DNA of 64,000 nucleotides from NCBI GenBank assembly GCA_037043235.1, contig JAWRVZ010000180.1, positions 1,160,001-1,224,000 on the forward strand, read 5' to 3'. Shown piece by piece: positions 48,963-53,715 of the stretch. How positions within the stretch are numbered: position 1 is the first letter of the stretch; each line of letters starts with the position of its first letter. Below the pieces are notes generated by a model that saw only the letters and a list, made by a program, of their open reading frames with translations, did no database searches and was not told the DNA's origin. The DNA is from Rhodeus uyekii. Lineage: Eukaryota; Chordata; Actinopteri; Cypriniformes; Acheilognathidae. Position numbers and translations under genes: made by a program.

Positions 48963-49996
48963 CACACACACTCAAACTCACCCGCCCACACACACACACA
49001 CATACCCTCACCCACACTCAAACTCGCACACACACACACAAACTCACGCACACACTCAAACTCACACATACACACACAAACTCACACATACACACACACA
49101 CAAACTCACCCACACACACACAAACTCTCTAACACACACACACAAACTCACCCCCCCACACACACACACAATCACATTCAAACTCATCACCCCCCAGACA
49201 CCCACACACATATGCACACTCAGACTCACCCACACAAACTCGCATACACACCCACACACCTTTCACAAGTTCAACTTGAATTATCAAGATTAATCCTGAG
49301 CTTGCGTTTGTCTTTGTGTTTAACTAGCAATTTTGTTTTTAAAGTTATTATTATTTTGCAGTATTGAAGTACCTAAAAGTTGCTTGACTTTCTCAATCAC
49401 GATTAGCACAGCCGTCAGCGAAAGGCATTCTCTGGATTTATGCTGCGCTCAATTCTCTGTGTTTCAGTGAAAGATAAAGAGGAGGGTCAGGTGGATGCCG
49501 GGGCCCGCCCGATGAAAGAAGACGCGTTTGGAGAGTACAGGTGAGCGCCGCTGGCCAATTCTGTCACGTTCAGAGTCAATCATTCTCTCTGCTCATAATT
49601 CTCTCTGCTTTCATGCTTGCACACATAGATCTCTGGAGAGGTAAGAGCATTCACTGACTCCCTCCTCCATGCATGTACACGACCGTTTCCTGCCGGCCTT
49701 TAACCCTGCCTGTGGTCTGTCTCTCCATCAGTGATAACGAGAAGTGCTCCATCAGTCAGCCGTCTGTCTGCGGGAGCAAACACAGCAGCAACGACAGTCT
49801 CGCCGACTACGGAGACAGTGTGGACATCCAGTTCAACGAGGACGGCTCCTTCATCGGCCAGTACAGCGGTCGCAGGGACCCGCACACCCACGGCGCTCCC
49901 GACAGCTCGGGCACCACGTCTCCCGTCAACCCCAACATGCCTCCGCCCAGCATCAGCTTCCCCACTTCTGTGACGGGGATTCTGGGGCCCAACTAA
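19312..49996 (+). CDS. l1cam: L1 cell adhesion molecule, complete spliced coding region
   Basis: This is a neural cell-surface adhesion receptor of the Ig superfamily, known for axon growth, fasciculation and binding of ankyrin and AP-2 through its tail. Coding exons: 19312-19432, 20307-20321, 22026-22128, 22705-22874, 23140-23265, 23360-23530, 25433-25547, 26495-26679, 28879-29010, 29318-29461, 29697-29808, 30294-30454, 33497-33656, 34031-34158, 34241-34342, 35290-35493, 35802-35872, 35997-36222, 41328-41443, 41782-42007, 42093-42215, 44180-44356, 44456-44569, 46645-46785, 46865-46996, 49468-49540, 49629-49640, 49732-49996. The total is 3825 nt, giving 1274 residues, close to mammalian L1CAM length. 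Order: signal peptide (1-33), Ig1-6 (46-614), FN3 1-5 (615-1114), membrane helix near 1123-1145, tail with YRSLE and FIGQY. The tail distinguishes L1CAM from NrCAM, neurofascin and CHL1. No in-frame stop was seen. Which of the teleost duplicates (a or b) it is cannot be told from the window. Confidence 0.97.
20188..20201. repeat. Poly-G tract
   Basis: A run of about 13 or more G residues in the intron just before the YEGHH-type microexon. Confidence 0.9.
20307..20321 (+). CDS. l1cam: l1cam 15-nt microexon (YEGHH-type)
   Basis: This 15-nt exon lies between CTTTTAG and gtaagt. In frame it gives Y-T-Y-S-N between IQIPPD and LQEAPK, exactly where mammalian L1CAM has its alternatively spliced YEGHH microexon (exon 2). 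Its length is a multiple of three, so skipping keeps the frame. In mammals inclusion is neuronal and alters homophilic and heterophilic binding. The same behaviour is inferred here. Confidence 0.88.
20560..21905 (-). pseudogene. L2-type LINE, RT C-terminal half and 3' UTR
   Basis: The 3' end lies near 20560 (with the TTGTTTCAAAGCAGCTTTAC block). On the - strand the frame 21865-21329 encodes RVQYGVPQGSVLGPLLF and the RT catalytic box YADD. The frame 21316-20678 covers the post-RT domain with SRLDYCNALLGG and LWNSLP-like segments. One frame shift separates them. It is 5'-truncated, in l1cam intron 3, antisense. Confidence 0.9.
22026..22128 (+). CDS. l1cam: l1cam Ig1, first half
   Basis: Encodes APKITTQPQSH through VNLACEATGNPKP, holding the first Ig1 cysteine. 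Acceptor CTCCAG, donor gtgagc. The 103-nt exon enters with the split codon from the microexon. Confidence 0.93.
22705..22874 (+). CDS. l1cam: l1cam Ig1, second half
   Basis: Encodes FRWVKDGKQFGENL with the core tryptophan and GSYRCYVANELGTAVSD with the second cysteine. Acceptor CGGACAG, donor gtgagt. Confidence 0.93.
23140..23265 (+). CDS. l1cam: l1cam Ig2, first half
   Basis: Encodes STVLYCNPP and PKIHWMD (cysteine and tryptophan of Ig2). The first part is rich in basic residues (AKERRRKQRPFEEGE). Acceptor TTCACAG, donor gtaaaa. Confidence 0.93.
   Translation, partial: PSQPWPKRGDGNKGRLRRERAQSSTVTPRRALSLLKYTGWT
23360..23530 (+). CDS. l1cam: l1cam Ig2, second half
   Basis: Encodes SERVTISLDGNLYFANLLES and GDYICNSQYIN, then KEPIAISVLP, a close match to the L1 Ig2 C-terminal strand. 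Acceptor TTGTCAG, donor gtgcgt. 171 nt. Confidence 0.94.
23665..23800. repeat. Dispersed repeat fragment
   Basis: The block AAGAGCTTTATTTCCAAGTC followed by GGAATTTGTTTTGGTGACAG looks like the dispersed fish repeat family with a TTTATT end. The family is not named. Confidence 0.4.
24198..24242. repeat. (AT)n microsatellite
   Basis: About 22 AT dinucleotides in the intron before Ig3. Confidence 0.95.
24243..25400. other. Intronic sequence, no feature seen
   Basis: AT-rich intron between Ig2 and Ig3 exons. No open frame or repeat family could be supported. Confidence 0.4.
25433..25547 (+). CDS. l1cam: l1cam Ig3, first half
   Basis: Encodes SSYLVLRGQTLTLECIPEG with the first Ig3 cysteine. Acceptor TTCCCAG, donor gtgagt. 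It follows an intron of about 1.9 kb that contains an AT microsatellite. Confidence 0.92.
25650..26490. other. Intron between the two Ig3 exons, no feature seen
   Basis: No supported gene. There is a short CTG-type run (TGCTGCTGCTGCTGC) near 25893. Confidence 0.4.
26495..26679 (+). CDS. l1cam: l1cam Ig3, second half
   Basis: Encodes PTPEVQWKRVD and DDGDYTCTATNSQGS, then HHYTVTVE. The acceptor GTGATTAAG has a weak pyrimidine tract, but phase and homology fix it. Donor gtgaga. The exon is noticeably GC-rich compared with its flanks. Confidence 0.92.
26830..27528 (+). mobile_element. Solo LTR, about 700 bp
   Basis: It starts TGTCAGGGATCTGTCACTTC, ends AATCTGACA and contains a promoter-like CTATTTAAGC near 27384. 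It belongs to the same family as 28116-28676 and the fragment at 1-229. The open frames inside are spurious. No clear target duplication was seen, because LINE sequence abuts its right end. Confidence 0.65.
27535..27990 (+). pseudogene. Non-LTR retrotransposon ORF2 C-terminal remnant
   Basis: Broken frames encode FLCTTVSQDLKWE, QQRLYFLHQLRKFNS and SATKSDLKRLKQTVKT, resembling the region after the RT in jockey/Rex-type fish LINEs. Several stops and frameshifts. It does not belong to the L2 family present elsewhere here. Confidence 0.6.
28071..28115. repeat. (AT)n microsatellite, left of LTR
   Basis: An AT run directly abutting the LTR at 28116. A matching (TA)n run continues on the other side of that LTR from 28677, suggesting the LTR landed in the array. 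Confidence 0.9.
28116..28676 (+). mobile_element. Solo LTR inside an AT microsatellite
   Basis: It has the same start as the LTR at 26830 (CAGGGTTCTGTCACTTCGGCC), an AATAAA at about 28625, and ends ACAAACCTGACT. AT dinucleotide repeats lie on both sides, so the true target duplication is hidden within the repeat. Confidence 0.7.
28677..28762. repeat. (TA)n and A-rich simple repeats
   Basis: Two TA/AT runs (28677-28696 and 28739-28762) separated by A-rich sequence, just before the Ig4 exon. Confidence 0.9.
28879..29010 (+). CDS. l1cam: l1cam Ig4, first half
   Basis: Encodes APYWTKWPEDHIYAPGE, RLHCQADG and PNVTWSINGVPI, with an N-glycosylation sequon NVT. Acceptor TTTGCAG, donor gtacac. 132 nt. 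Confidence 0.95.
29318..29461 (+). CDS. l1cam: l1cam Ig4, second half
   Basis: Encodes SSGTLILTNVQYSDTAVYQ, then CEATNKHGNILVNTRVHIV. Acceptor GTTGTAG, donor gtgagc. 144 nt. Confidence 0.95.
29697..29808 (+). CDS. l1cam: l1cam Ig5, first half
   Basis: Encodes LPPQILTADGLVYTTTDGK and VLLECRTFGSPLPKVEW. The core tryptophan codon is split across the donor. Acceptor CGGGCAG, donor gtgagc. 112 nt. Confidence 0.95.
30294..30454 (+). CDS. l1cam: l1cam Ig5, second half
   Basis: Encodes MTDGSLQITNVSEEDSNTY and TCSVQQSNQS with two sequons (NVS, NQS). Acceptor TTTGCAG, donor gtaagt. Confidence 0.94.
31204..31265 (-). repeat. SINE fragment, copy 2
   Basis: Carries TTAGCAGACGCTTTTATCCA and ACTTACAACTTGAGG, the shared part of the SINEs at 8946 and 42350. 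It lies at the border of the insertion that splits the Tc1 element. Confidence 0.6.
31573..31970 (-). mobile_element. Solo LTR, 398 bp
   Basis: It is bounded by TGTCAGGC and CCGTGACA and flanked by a perfect 5-bp duplication GGAAT (31568-31572 and 31971-31975). On the - strand there is a TATA-like CTATTTATCC followed by an AATAAA, so it reads in minus orientation. It is nested in the material that split the Tc1 element. Confidence 0.82.
32395..33000. other. Unassigned insertion inside the Tc1 element
   Basis: GC-rich sequence interrupting the Tc1 element. The segment CGCCCACACACACAAGCACA occurs twice, near 32416 and 32822, in direct orientation about 405 bp apart. This could be the remains of a short element with direct ends. 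Its open frames have no recognisable domain. Confidence 0.45.
33091..33379. mobile_element. hAT-type MITE, 289 bp
   Basis: The ends CATAGGCGGACT and AGTCCGCCACTG are inverted copies. A perfect 8-bp duplication AGTGTGAC flanks it (33083-33090 and 33380-33387). Excising the element and one duplication restores the Tc1 terminal sequence. Confidence 0.9.
33497..33656 (+). CDS. l1cam: l1cam Ig6, first half
   Basis: Encodes TKIVDPPQNLKVVRGDDAV, LQCKYTVDHKL and YPTIQWKKDGHK. The RGD integrin-binding tripeptide of the mammalian Ig6 loop is absent here; a GDD occurs elsewhere in the domain but is not equivalent. Acceptor ATCCAG, donor gtaaac. Confidence 0.93.
34031..34158 (+). CDS. l1cam: l1cam Ig6, second half
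   Basis: Encodes YTEYPDGSLKVTNVQLKDTG and IYSCEISTKLDSDSATGN with a terminal sequon NIT. Acceptor GTTGCAG, donor gtgagt. Confidence 0.94.
34241..34342 (+). CDS. l1cam: l1cam FN3-1, first half
   Basis: Encodes KPAPPHSLELSEKMDRSV and TLSWMPGAENNSPV, the B-strand tryptophan of a fibronectin type III fold. Acceptor CCTCAG, donor gtaatt. It is separated from Ig6 by an 82-nt intron, the shortest among the Ig and FN3 exons. Confidence 0.93.
34450..34605. repeat. MITE-like inverted repeat
   Basis: TAACTACATGTCAAC near 34510 and GTTGACATGTAGTTG near 34587 are inverted copies around a short loop. Similar to the fragment at 18930. It resembles Angel-type fish MITEs. Confidence 0.6.
34606..35285. other. 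Intron within FN3-1, unassigned
   Basis: An AT-moderate stretch with a short TATATATA tract near 34820. It may include LTR-like sequence at 34605-34890, but no terminal duplication was found. Confidence 0.35.
35290..35493 (+). CDS. l1cam: l1cam FN3-1, second half
   Basis: Encodes EYVLEMKEEQESAGS, WVEFKTV, then YSTYHFRVSAVNYIGRSNPS, typical FN3 C to G strands. Acceptor CATCAG, donor gtaaga. 204 nt. Confidence 0.95.
35802..35872 (+). CDS. l1cam: l1cam FN3-2, first part
   Basis: Encodes DMNPEDVMTVSTDPNSMVIT and WK. Acceptor GCACACAG, donor gtgatt. 71 nt. Confidence 0.92.
35997..36222 (+). CDS. l1cam: l1cam FN3-2, second part
   Basis: Encodes GPGFKYKVFWRQSSVDN, then FEIKVQAVNDIG and ATIGYSGED, the last a strongly conserved L1 motif. 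Acceptor TTGAAAG, donor gtgcgt. The following 5.1-kb intron holds a large L2 LINE. Confidence 0.95.
36223..36780. other. Intron sequence before the large L2 copy, no feature seen
   Basis: AT-rich sequence with no supportable gene or repeat. Confidence 0.4.
36836..38013 (-). pseudogene. L2 LINE ORF2, deleted RT and C-terminal region
   Basis: Frames 38013-37705 and 37339-36836 encode the RT entry KSSKSTTCMLDPIPTKLLKE, then the QYGVPQGSVLGP segment, and separately the post-RT region SRLDYCNALLGGCPARLINK. A deletion removes the palm segment that is present in the copy at 10.0-11.0 kb. Confidence 0.88.
38029..39201 (-). CDS. L2 LINE ORF2, endonuclease part
   Basis: A 390-codon open frame with the apurinic-like endonuclease motifs in order: LNIRSLSSK (Asn block), CLTETWL (Glu block), ADFNIHADN (Asp-Asn block, with Ala where Gly is usual) and SDHYLVACRL (catalytic His block). 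It then passes into the linker WKDSLKSARSAYFSTLLEE. It ends before the RT, which is broken in this copy, so the protein is not full length. Confidence 0.9.
   Translation of the reverse strand: MIKLGLLNIRSLSSKALIVNDMITDHKLDVLCLTETWLKPDDYITLNESTPQDYCYKHEPRLKGKGGGVAVIYSNTISTAQRSNLKYNSFEVMVLNVKLSSASNNSCLTFVLAILYRPPGHHTDFIKEFADFLIGLIMSADKVIIVADFNIHADNEKDAFGLAFRDILNSIGVTQYVSGPTHSRNHTLDLILSHGINVDTVQILQQSDDISDHYLVACRLPLAKVEKLTPCYKYSRTITPNTKDSFINNLPDQFHLLNIPDSLEELDVATETINSLLSSTLYTVAPLRLKKIKENSPTPWYNEHTRALKRAARAGKKLSLRFFRISWKDSLKSARSAYFSTLLEENKYNPRYLFDTVTKLKRNKASTPDALNQHSSNDFMDFFTCKIHNI
39424..40287 (-). CDS. L2 LINE ORF1, SGNH/esterase-like protein
   Basis: 287 codons, intact. The N-terminal about 60 residues contain a short coiled-coil-like stretch (RLTEKISELETRIQTLI). 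From about residue 120 an SGNH-hydrolase pattern appears: ESVLVIGDSITRNV (block with the nucleophilic serine), IVIHVSANDVR (block with the conserved Asn) and GIHPTWDGA (catalytic His). Such esterase-type ORF1 proteins are known from CR1/L2-clade LINEs in fish. The usual Gly before Asn in the HVGAND-type block is Ser here. Confidence 0.88.
   Translation of the reverse strand: MSSLIIVTCSFCFMHTLSVSVSSQGFTCDKYRDIVRLTEKISELETRIQTLIKDSKNARALDTTLDATSLANPVYCSVPAVEPVQQGNWVTVRRHNRGSKNHCSIPIRTSNRFSPLSDAPTEKPVESVLVIGDSITRNVKIETPATIVTCLPGARAPDVKGNLKVLAKANRKYSNIVIHVSANDVRLRQSEITKTNIKEVCELASTMSGTVICSGPLPMCRSDEMLSRLSSLNGWMSKWCPQNNIGFIDNWKSFWGRPDLLKRGIHPTWDGAALLSSNLAHSLRAKP
40366..40950. other. Intron sequence, no feature seen
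   Basis: AT-rich sequence 5' of the L2 copy. It may hold the 5' UTR of that LINE, but no boundary is visible. Confidence 0.35.
40955..41078 (+). repeat. L2-type LINE 3' end fragment
   Basis: Contains CTAGAGCTGCTGTACAGCCA and AAGCTGCTTTGAAACAATC, the same blocks as the 3' UTR at 3320-3410, in plus orientation. Confidence 0.7.
41328..41443 (+). CDS. l1cam: l1cam FN3-3, first half
   Basis: Encodes LQAPSEVEVVQLNNTAVMV, then RWSPVSTESVRGRLLGYK. Contains the sequon NNT. Acceptor TCTCACAG, donor gtacac. 116 nt. Confidence 0.94.
41498..41759. repeat. MITE with short inverted ends
   Basis: TCACACTTTAC at the left and GTAAAGTGTGA at the right are perfect inverted copies. About 260 bp, non-coding, in the intron within FN3-3 and ending 22 bp before the exon. 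Superfamily undetermined. Confidence 0.65.
41782..42007 (+). CDS. l1cam: l1cam FN3-3, second half, with basic cleavage-like site
   Basis: Encodes a basic stretch IHLRRKGPRTHSRRSLAV, then YYSNYSLTVAPFNSRGEGP and FSTPEG. In mammals this loop carries a dibasic site cut by serine proteases. RTHSRR occupies the same place here, so the site appears conserved. Acceptor TCTTGAG, donor gtaagg. Confidence 0.93.
42093..42215 (+). CDS. l1cam: l1cam FN3-4, first half
   Basis: Encodes SPSETEVTLHWEAPHNPNG, then VITGYLLQHQE. Acceptor CTTCTAG, donor gtgggt. The donor was chosen by phase and family exon length. The open frame that runs on into the intron is read-through. Confidence 0.92.
42350..42520 (-). repeat. 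tRNA-derived SINE, copy 3
   Basis: The best preserved SINE here. It shows TTTGGCAGACGCTTTTATCC, the AAAGCGACTTACA block and GGGATCGAACCCATGACCTT (B-box complement). Nested in the Tigger element. Confidence 0.75.
42701..42960. repeat. CAGTGTTGCC-type hAT fragment
   Basis: Starts CAGTGTTGCCAACTTGGCAC, the same end as the MITE at 48374-48598. No matching right end or duplication was found, so the right limit is uncertain. Confidence 0.4.
43169..43482. repeat. (CA)n microsatellite flanked by a direct duplication
   Basis: The block GAGAAAGCACATTAG followed by GCAGAA and AAGAAAGTATG occurs at 43171-43222 and again at about 43429-43480, enclosing CA runs with CG and GTG interruptions. Confidence 0.85.
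44180..44356 (+). CDS. l1cam: l1cam FN3-4, second half
   Basis: Encodes VVSEYTVKDLDPQSRYLFYL, then RARTTAGNGEPIIRQGATL. Acceptor GTTTAG, donor gtgaaa. Confidence 0.94.
44456..44569 (+). CDS. l1cam: l1cam FN3-5, first half
   Basis: Encodes PPSVINMTTGETSVNLSWVP and NFAFRFRYIPKS, with the sequon NMT. Acceptor TCCACAG, donor gtgaga. The next intron contains an antisense LINE. Confidence 0.93.
44911..46310 (-). mobile_element. 5'-truncated non-LTR retrotransposon with intact 464-codon RT frame
   Basis: The - strand frame 46305-44911 has no stop for 464 codons. It holds GISLLSIVGKVYARIILNRL, CGFRAGRSTTDMIFSLRQL, the RT catalytic box FADD (REMLFADDAALVAHT) and a C-terminal RRLRWLGHVRRMEDGRLPKD block typical of RTE-like LINEs. 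The endonuclease is absent, so insertion was 5'-truncated before the RT. Clade assignment is tentative. It is unrelated to the L2 copies. It lies in l1cam intron 24, antisense. Confidence 0.9.
46606..46644 (+). repeat. (GT)n microsatellite abutting the l1cam exon 25 acceptor
   Basis: GT repeats run directly into the acceptor TTTGTGTGTAG, leaving no conventional pyrimidine tract. Confidence 0.95.
46645..46785 (+). CDS. l1cam: l1cam FN3-5, second half
   Basis: Encodes EESEQVNSTQAFYQLQGLNP, then GVSYHLQIWPGNTSWVF with sequons NST and NTS. The acceptor GTGTGTAG follows a (GT)n microsatellite with no normal pyrimidine tract. The exon is 141 nt, a multiple of three, and phase-symmetric. Donor gtacag. 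Confidence 0.93.
46865..46996 (+). CDS. l1cam: l1cam transmembrane exon
   Basis: Encodes LPSSFATQGWFIGLISAMIL, then LLLVLLILCYIKKSKGGKYS: one hydrophobic helix followed by a basic stop-transfer anchor and the conserved L1 juxtamembrane KGGKYS. Acceptor GCTCAG, donor gtaaca. Confidence 0.97.
47035..48240 (-). mobile_element. Unidentified repeat-like unit carrying a small membrane-protein ORF
   Basis: On the - strand, sequence from about 48240 has a T-rich run and an ORF (48101-47577). After roughly 500 bp of non-coding sequence it reaches AATGACAATAAACATCTG near 47060, resembling a transcript end. No terminal duplication was found. It interrupts the intron between the transmembrane and the first cytoplasmic exon of l1cam. 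Confidence 0.45.
47577..48101 (-). pseudogene. Unrecognised small transmembrane ORF with one amber codon
   Basis: From ATG at 48101 a single frame runs 175 codons to TGA at 47577, interrupted only by TAG at codon 50 (47952-47954). Before the stop it reads CPDGTFAAGYVMDPWNNWQ. After it comes EDAEDLYMIGLLMAGFLFFV, then FGTALTYRKIGK: an acidic lead, one hydrophobic helix and basic residues, followed by a hydrophilic, possibly coiled segment (ECFGVVCDRLKELNQRVIQI). I do not recognise the family. The acidic-helix-basic layout loosely recalls single-pass regulators such as FXYD proteins, but the FXYD motif is absent. It is either a decayed gene copy or an accessory ORF of a mobile element. Confidence 0.55.
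48374..48598. mobile_element. hAT-type MITE, 225 bp
   Basis: The inverted ends CAGTGTTGCC and GGCAACACTG are flanked by an 8-bp direct repeat, AAAAGCAA (48366-48373) and AACAGCAA (48599-48606), with one mismatch. No coding capacity. Related to the fragment at 42701. Confidence 0.82.
48817..49262. repeat. CA-rich minisatellite with CTCAAACTCA interruptions
   Basis: CA runs punctuated repeatedly by CTCAAACTCA. It makes long His-Thr frames on + and Val-Cys frames on -, which are spurious. It lies in the intron before the KDKE exon. Confidence 0.95.
49468..49540 (+). CDS. l1cam: l1cam cytoplasmic exon, KDKE segment
   Basis: Encodes VKDKEEGQVDAGARPMKEDA, then FGEY, nearly the mammalian sequence at this place. 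The final codon is split with the RSLE microexon. Acceptor TTTCAG, donor gtgagc. 73 nt. Confidence 0.96.
49629..49640 (+). CDS. l1cam: l1cam 12-nt RSLE microexon
   Basis: ATCTCTGGAGAG lies between CACATAG and gtaaga. Joined in phase it gives Y-R-S-L-E. The YRSL tetrapeptide is the tyrosine sorting signal recognised by AP-2 in neuronal L1. Skipping keeps the frame (Y-S/R-D) but destroys the signal. It is the well-known neuronal exon of L1CAM. Confidence 0.95.
49732..49996 (+). CDS. l1cam: l1cam last coding exon, ankyrin-binding tail
   Basis: Encodes SLADYGDSVDIQFNEDGS, then FIGQYSG (FIGQY at 49850-49864), the L1-family ankyrin site regulated by tyrosine phosphorylation, then SSGTTSPVNPN and an end at GILGPN before TAA (49994-49996). 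Acceptor CCATCAG. The C-terminus is longer than in mammals and lacks an obvious PDZ ligand. Confidence 0.97.
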
Positions 49997-51885
49997 CACG
50001 CGCATGTCCACGAGCGTTAATGAGAGGTGCCGATGGTATTAGACAGGATTTTGAGTTCAGGACAGATAGTTATTATTATGTGACGTGAGACACGTCCTCC
50101 GCAAACACCGCCGGCTTCACACTCACAGAACGACACACAGACACCAATAAAGTGCAGGACAATTGCTTAAAACATTCCATCCAAGCACTGAAAACTGTTT
50201 ACAACGCTCACCTCACCTCTTCCCAGTTTACAGCAAGTGATGTTTGAACTGGAAGACTCTTGCTGAAGGTGGGATGGAGTCCAGACGCAGCCGGGAGAAT
50301 ACGGCTGCTCCAGAGTTCAGACAGACAAACACAACTTGTGCTTCAAAAGAGGGATCTGTTGGAGTGACTGCCAGCACTGTCTTTACTTGTCAGGTCGATG
50401 TTTGCTGCGTCTGCAGTGCAGTGATGTAGACGACGGCTACGGCTTCTCCTGCATGTTGACAGGACTCCAACAGCTCACTGTTTAGTGAAAGAGTGAATCC
50501 GAACACTTTTCCACGCAAACACACACAATGAAATCTGACAGTTCAGGCTAAGATTCGAATTGGCTTTGCAAAAACAGTCGAGTGTTTCACTGTTCAGACG
50601 GAAGACTTGAGAAACAATGCCTTATGTAGAAAACATCAGCTAGAATCACTGCGACAGGCTAAAGAGAAAATCCTCTCGCGTTTCATTTTGATTTGAAGGC
50701 ATTCTTTCCCTAAAAATTAAACTTGCTTTTAGTATTTTGTTTTTCGTTGTTTTTTATATGAAATGCATGTGTACACATCATAGATTTTATTTCATAGAGG
50801 CTAATATATTTTGGTTTATATATATATCATCGTATTTTTTATTTACAAATTTTTTTATCTTTACATTTTTATGTGTAATGTTTGTATCTTTACTTTTTTA
50901 TCCATGTTTATAATACAGTATCTACGAACAACTATTATTCCACCGTGCGTGCGTCTCTCTGTGTCTTAATAATCAAAGTTCAGGGCTTTTAACCGTGCAT
51001 CATTTATACTGTTGCCCAAGTAAGCTTTTTAAACGACGGTGTTTTCGATGCAGTTTATTAACGTCGAGTTCATACAGCCGCTGCACTAAAGCCAAATGTT
51101 GTGATTTTGACACTAACGTATATTTTTGGACTGAATTGATTTGCTGCAGCTGATAACAGCATGAGACGTAGTGCTAGGCTAGTTGATGTAGTGTGAGGCT
51201 GTGCCCGCTGTCCGTGCTGTTGCCTTACAGAGTTTCACAACGCCATGGTCTGTGTCATCCGTCCATTAGCTTGCAAATAATAACACTCAAGCAATGCAAA
51301 TGATGTACAGTAAATTACTAACAATAACAGTTATATGATATAATCTGTCACACATTTGTTCTTTCTGGCGAGGGCATTCTTGGAAATAAATGTTCCTGTA
51401 TGTATCTAGTGTGTTTAAGGAAATGGCTTATGATCAATAGACACAAAGCGAAGATGTAGAAAAGAACATATGGATGGTTCATATTCTGAATGTAATCTTT
51501 TACTATCATTATTTGTTATGTTTTCACCTTTAATATCTTTATTATTGTCATATTTATACCATATTTAGAGTAACGATCCGTCTTATTTATTATCATGAAT
51601 AATCTGACCTTAATGTTAGAAGCCATTAGAAAACGGTCAGAAGGACAAAGTAATGTTTTATTTGAACTTTTGTGAATGAGAATATTGTGTGAATATGTAT
51701 GGGATTATGCATTGTTGGGGGGCTAGGAAGAGCAGTGATGATGTCATTGTGGGCTTACTATAGTATAGTGACATCATCACAATGCCAGGCCATAGATCGT
51801 GTTACCAATACTTATTCAGTTTGATTTCATAGAGCCAGCAAATGCTCCAGAACGATATCAATAAACGCTATCCAAAGAGCAAAAA
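49997..51885 (+). other. l1cam: l1cam 3' UTR with candidate poly(A) signals
   Basis: No coding potential. AATAAA hexamers occur at 50146-50151 (only 150 nt after the stop), 51385-51390 and 51860-51865. The two distal ones would give UTRs of about 1.4 and 1.9 kb. The end used is not decidable from sequence. Sequence beyond about 51900 shows no feature until the SINE at 52430. Confidence 0.5.
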
Positions 51886-51899
51886 GCCCTTCAGACGGC

Positions 51900-52425
51900 T
51901 CTGAGTTCACTGCCTAATAGCATTATTTGCTTTCTTTAACATCCGCCACTCATACACCATCCTGAACCTGCGACTGCCTGGTTAAAATCAGAATATAAGG
52001 AATATTTACAACAAATGTATGTAGCCTGTGTACGCATTAAAATCTATTTTCCTATGAAAGAGCTGGAGTAAAAGAGGTGGAAGTGAAGTGCATGGCTTTA
52101 TTAGAACAGCTGTAAAAGAGCTCAAGTGAACAACACCATCCTTCCCAGCTTTATGGGATTTCCTGATAATGTATGTAACCTTCTCTTACCTCTGCCTTCT
52201 GTTTGTACAAACGACAATAAAAAGATAGTCAGAGTGGCAACTTCCTCTAAAAGTAACATGTGAACTCTGGCGAGAGAAAGCGAGTCGTGACGGACTGTCT
52301 CTGTAATGCAGCGGGTCAAGTATGGAGCTGGCTTTAGCCCCTGTGCTGTATCTAAACATACAATACAATAAAATGACATGGATTATGCAGAAAATAAACG
52401 TGTAACACGTGTTACTTGTTCAGCA
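51900..52425. other. Intergenic sequence, no feature seen
   Basis: The ORFs on the - strand at 52122-52379 lack domains. Nothing supported. Confidence 0.4.
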
Positions 52426-52429
52426 TACA

Positions 52430-52548
52430 CGCCAAATGTCATAGGTTCGATGAAAACAAGAATTGATTACCTTGTCAATGTGTTTCTTGAAAGCAATGTT
52501 AGCCGCTTTGAATAAAAGCATCTGCTAAATGCATAAAGGTAAAGGCCT
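52430..52548 (+). repeat. SINE fragment, copy 4
   Basis: ATAGGTTCGATGAAAACAAG followed by AATGTGTTTCTTG and AAAGCATCTGCTAAATGCAT is the reverse orientation of the SINEs above, diverged. Confidence 0.6.
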
Positions 52549-53220
52549 GACCACACCTCCATATAAGAAAGGATTACATGAAACAACTTCCTAAGTTTCA
52601 GGTTAGGTAATGAAAGCAGAACCTCTGGATGCAGCAGCAGCGGATGAAAGAAGAGGTTAAGTCCTTAAGTTTATTAACACATTTCATTTATGTTATTACA
52701 ACTGGGTATGATCAGATGTTCTACTAGTTATCCATATTCCCACAGATCAGTTGATACACACCCTCCAGTTTACAAATTCTAGATGATCAAATAGCCTCCA
52801 TCAATTTAAAAAAAAAAAGTTCCATCAAACTGAATGATTAATCTTTAAAAGGTGTGTGATTTTTCTACCATTAACTGGTTATCTATAAAAGAATGTACAG
52901 ACATTTTGAGGGGTTATAAGTAGAGTTGAGCCGGATAATCGGCTGAAACGAGTATCCGGTACGGATAAAGCACTTTTACAGTGTACAAGTGTCATACGAG
53001 TAATACAAGTCAATATCTGTGCTCGGATTTAATTAAAATCCTCATTGGGTAGCTGACTGTGTCTGCGTTCTGTGATAGGCTAGTCACAGCGCCCCACCCC
53101 TATACATTCAGATTTGCTGTGTCCCGCTCTGCTCACTCACACACAGAACACTGAGAAGAGAACAGCTCTCTTTCTCTCTGAAGTCACTCAGGTTTGGGGG
53201 TCTTTTCCATTAATGTTTAG
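52549..53220. other. Intergenic sequence, possible transposon debris
   Basis: The stretch from about 52922 (GTTGAGCCGGATAATCGG) looks like dispersed DNA-transposon sequence, but neither end could be matched. Confidence 0.35.
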
Positions 53221-53223
53221 GGC

Positions 53224-53490
53224 AGGGGTCAGGAACCTATGGCTTGCGAGCCATATATGACTCTTTTGATGGCTGCATATGGCTCGGTTGCTCCGCTACT
53301 CCCACCCCCGGTCGACAGGTAGATCGCTACCATCTCAGTACAGTGTGTACTCACATGAGTGCCATAACTGGGCTAGAGCAGTGGAATTCAGCTGTCAAGT
53401 CTAATGAGTCCTGTTTTCTTTTGCATCACATGGACGGCTGTGCGTGTGTGCACCGTTTGCCTGGGGAAGTGACAGCTGAACTGTAGGATG
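53224..53490 (+). repeat. hAT left end, partner end not found
   Basis: It starts CAGGGGTCAGGAACCTATGG, a typical Charlie-like hAT terminus. No inverted partner or duplication was seen downstream. Confidence 0.45.
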
Positions 53491-53544
53491 ACAAGTCGGG
53501 GTATGATGATCTGGACAATGTTCTTCTGAGAAAGCCTGGCCATC

Positions 53545-53715
53545 TCAACCCAAGCCATTCATGTGGACATCAATTAGACCATAGACAGATCAGGCACAGC
53601 CCTTCATGTAAGTGTCCTCTTTCAACACGATAAAGCACACATTGATCAGGAATGGTTAGAGGAAAACAATGAAGAATTCAAGGTGTTGCCCTGGCCTCCA
53701 AATTCCCCAGATCGT
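53545..53715 (+). pseudogene. Tc1-like transposase fragment
   Basis: Frames encode HIDQEWLEENNEEFKVLPWP followed by PNSPD, the DDE-domain segment before the conserved catalytic Asp region of Tc1 transposases. The rest is missing, replaced by the minisatellite. Confidence 0.65.

Noticed and set aside
48731..49367. Long His-Thr and Val-Cys open frames
   Set aside because: They come entirely from the CA-rich repeat at 48817-49262.
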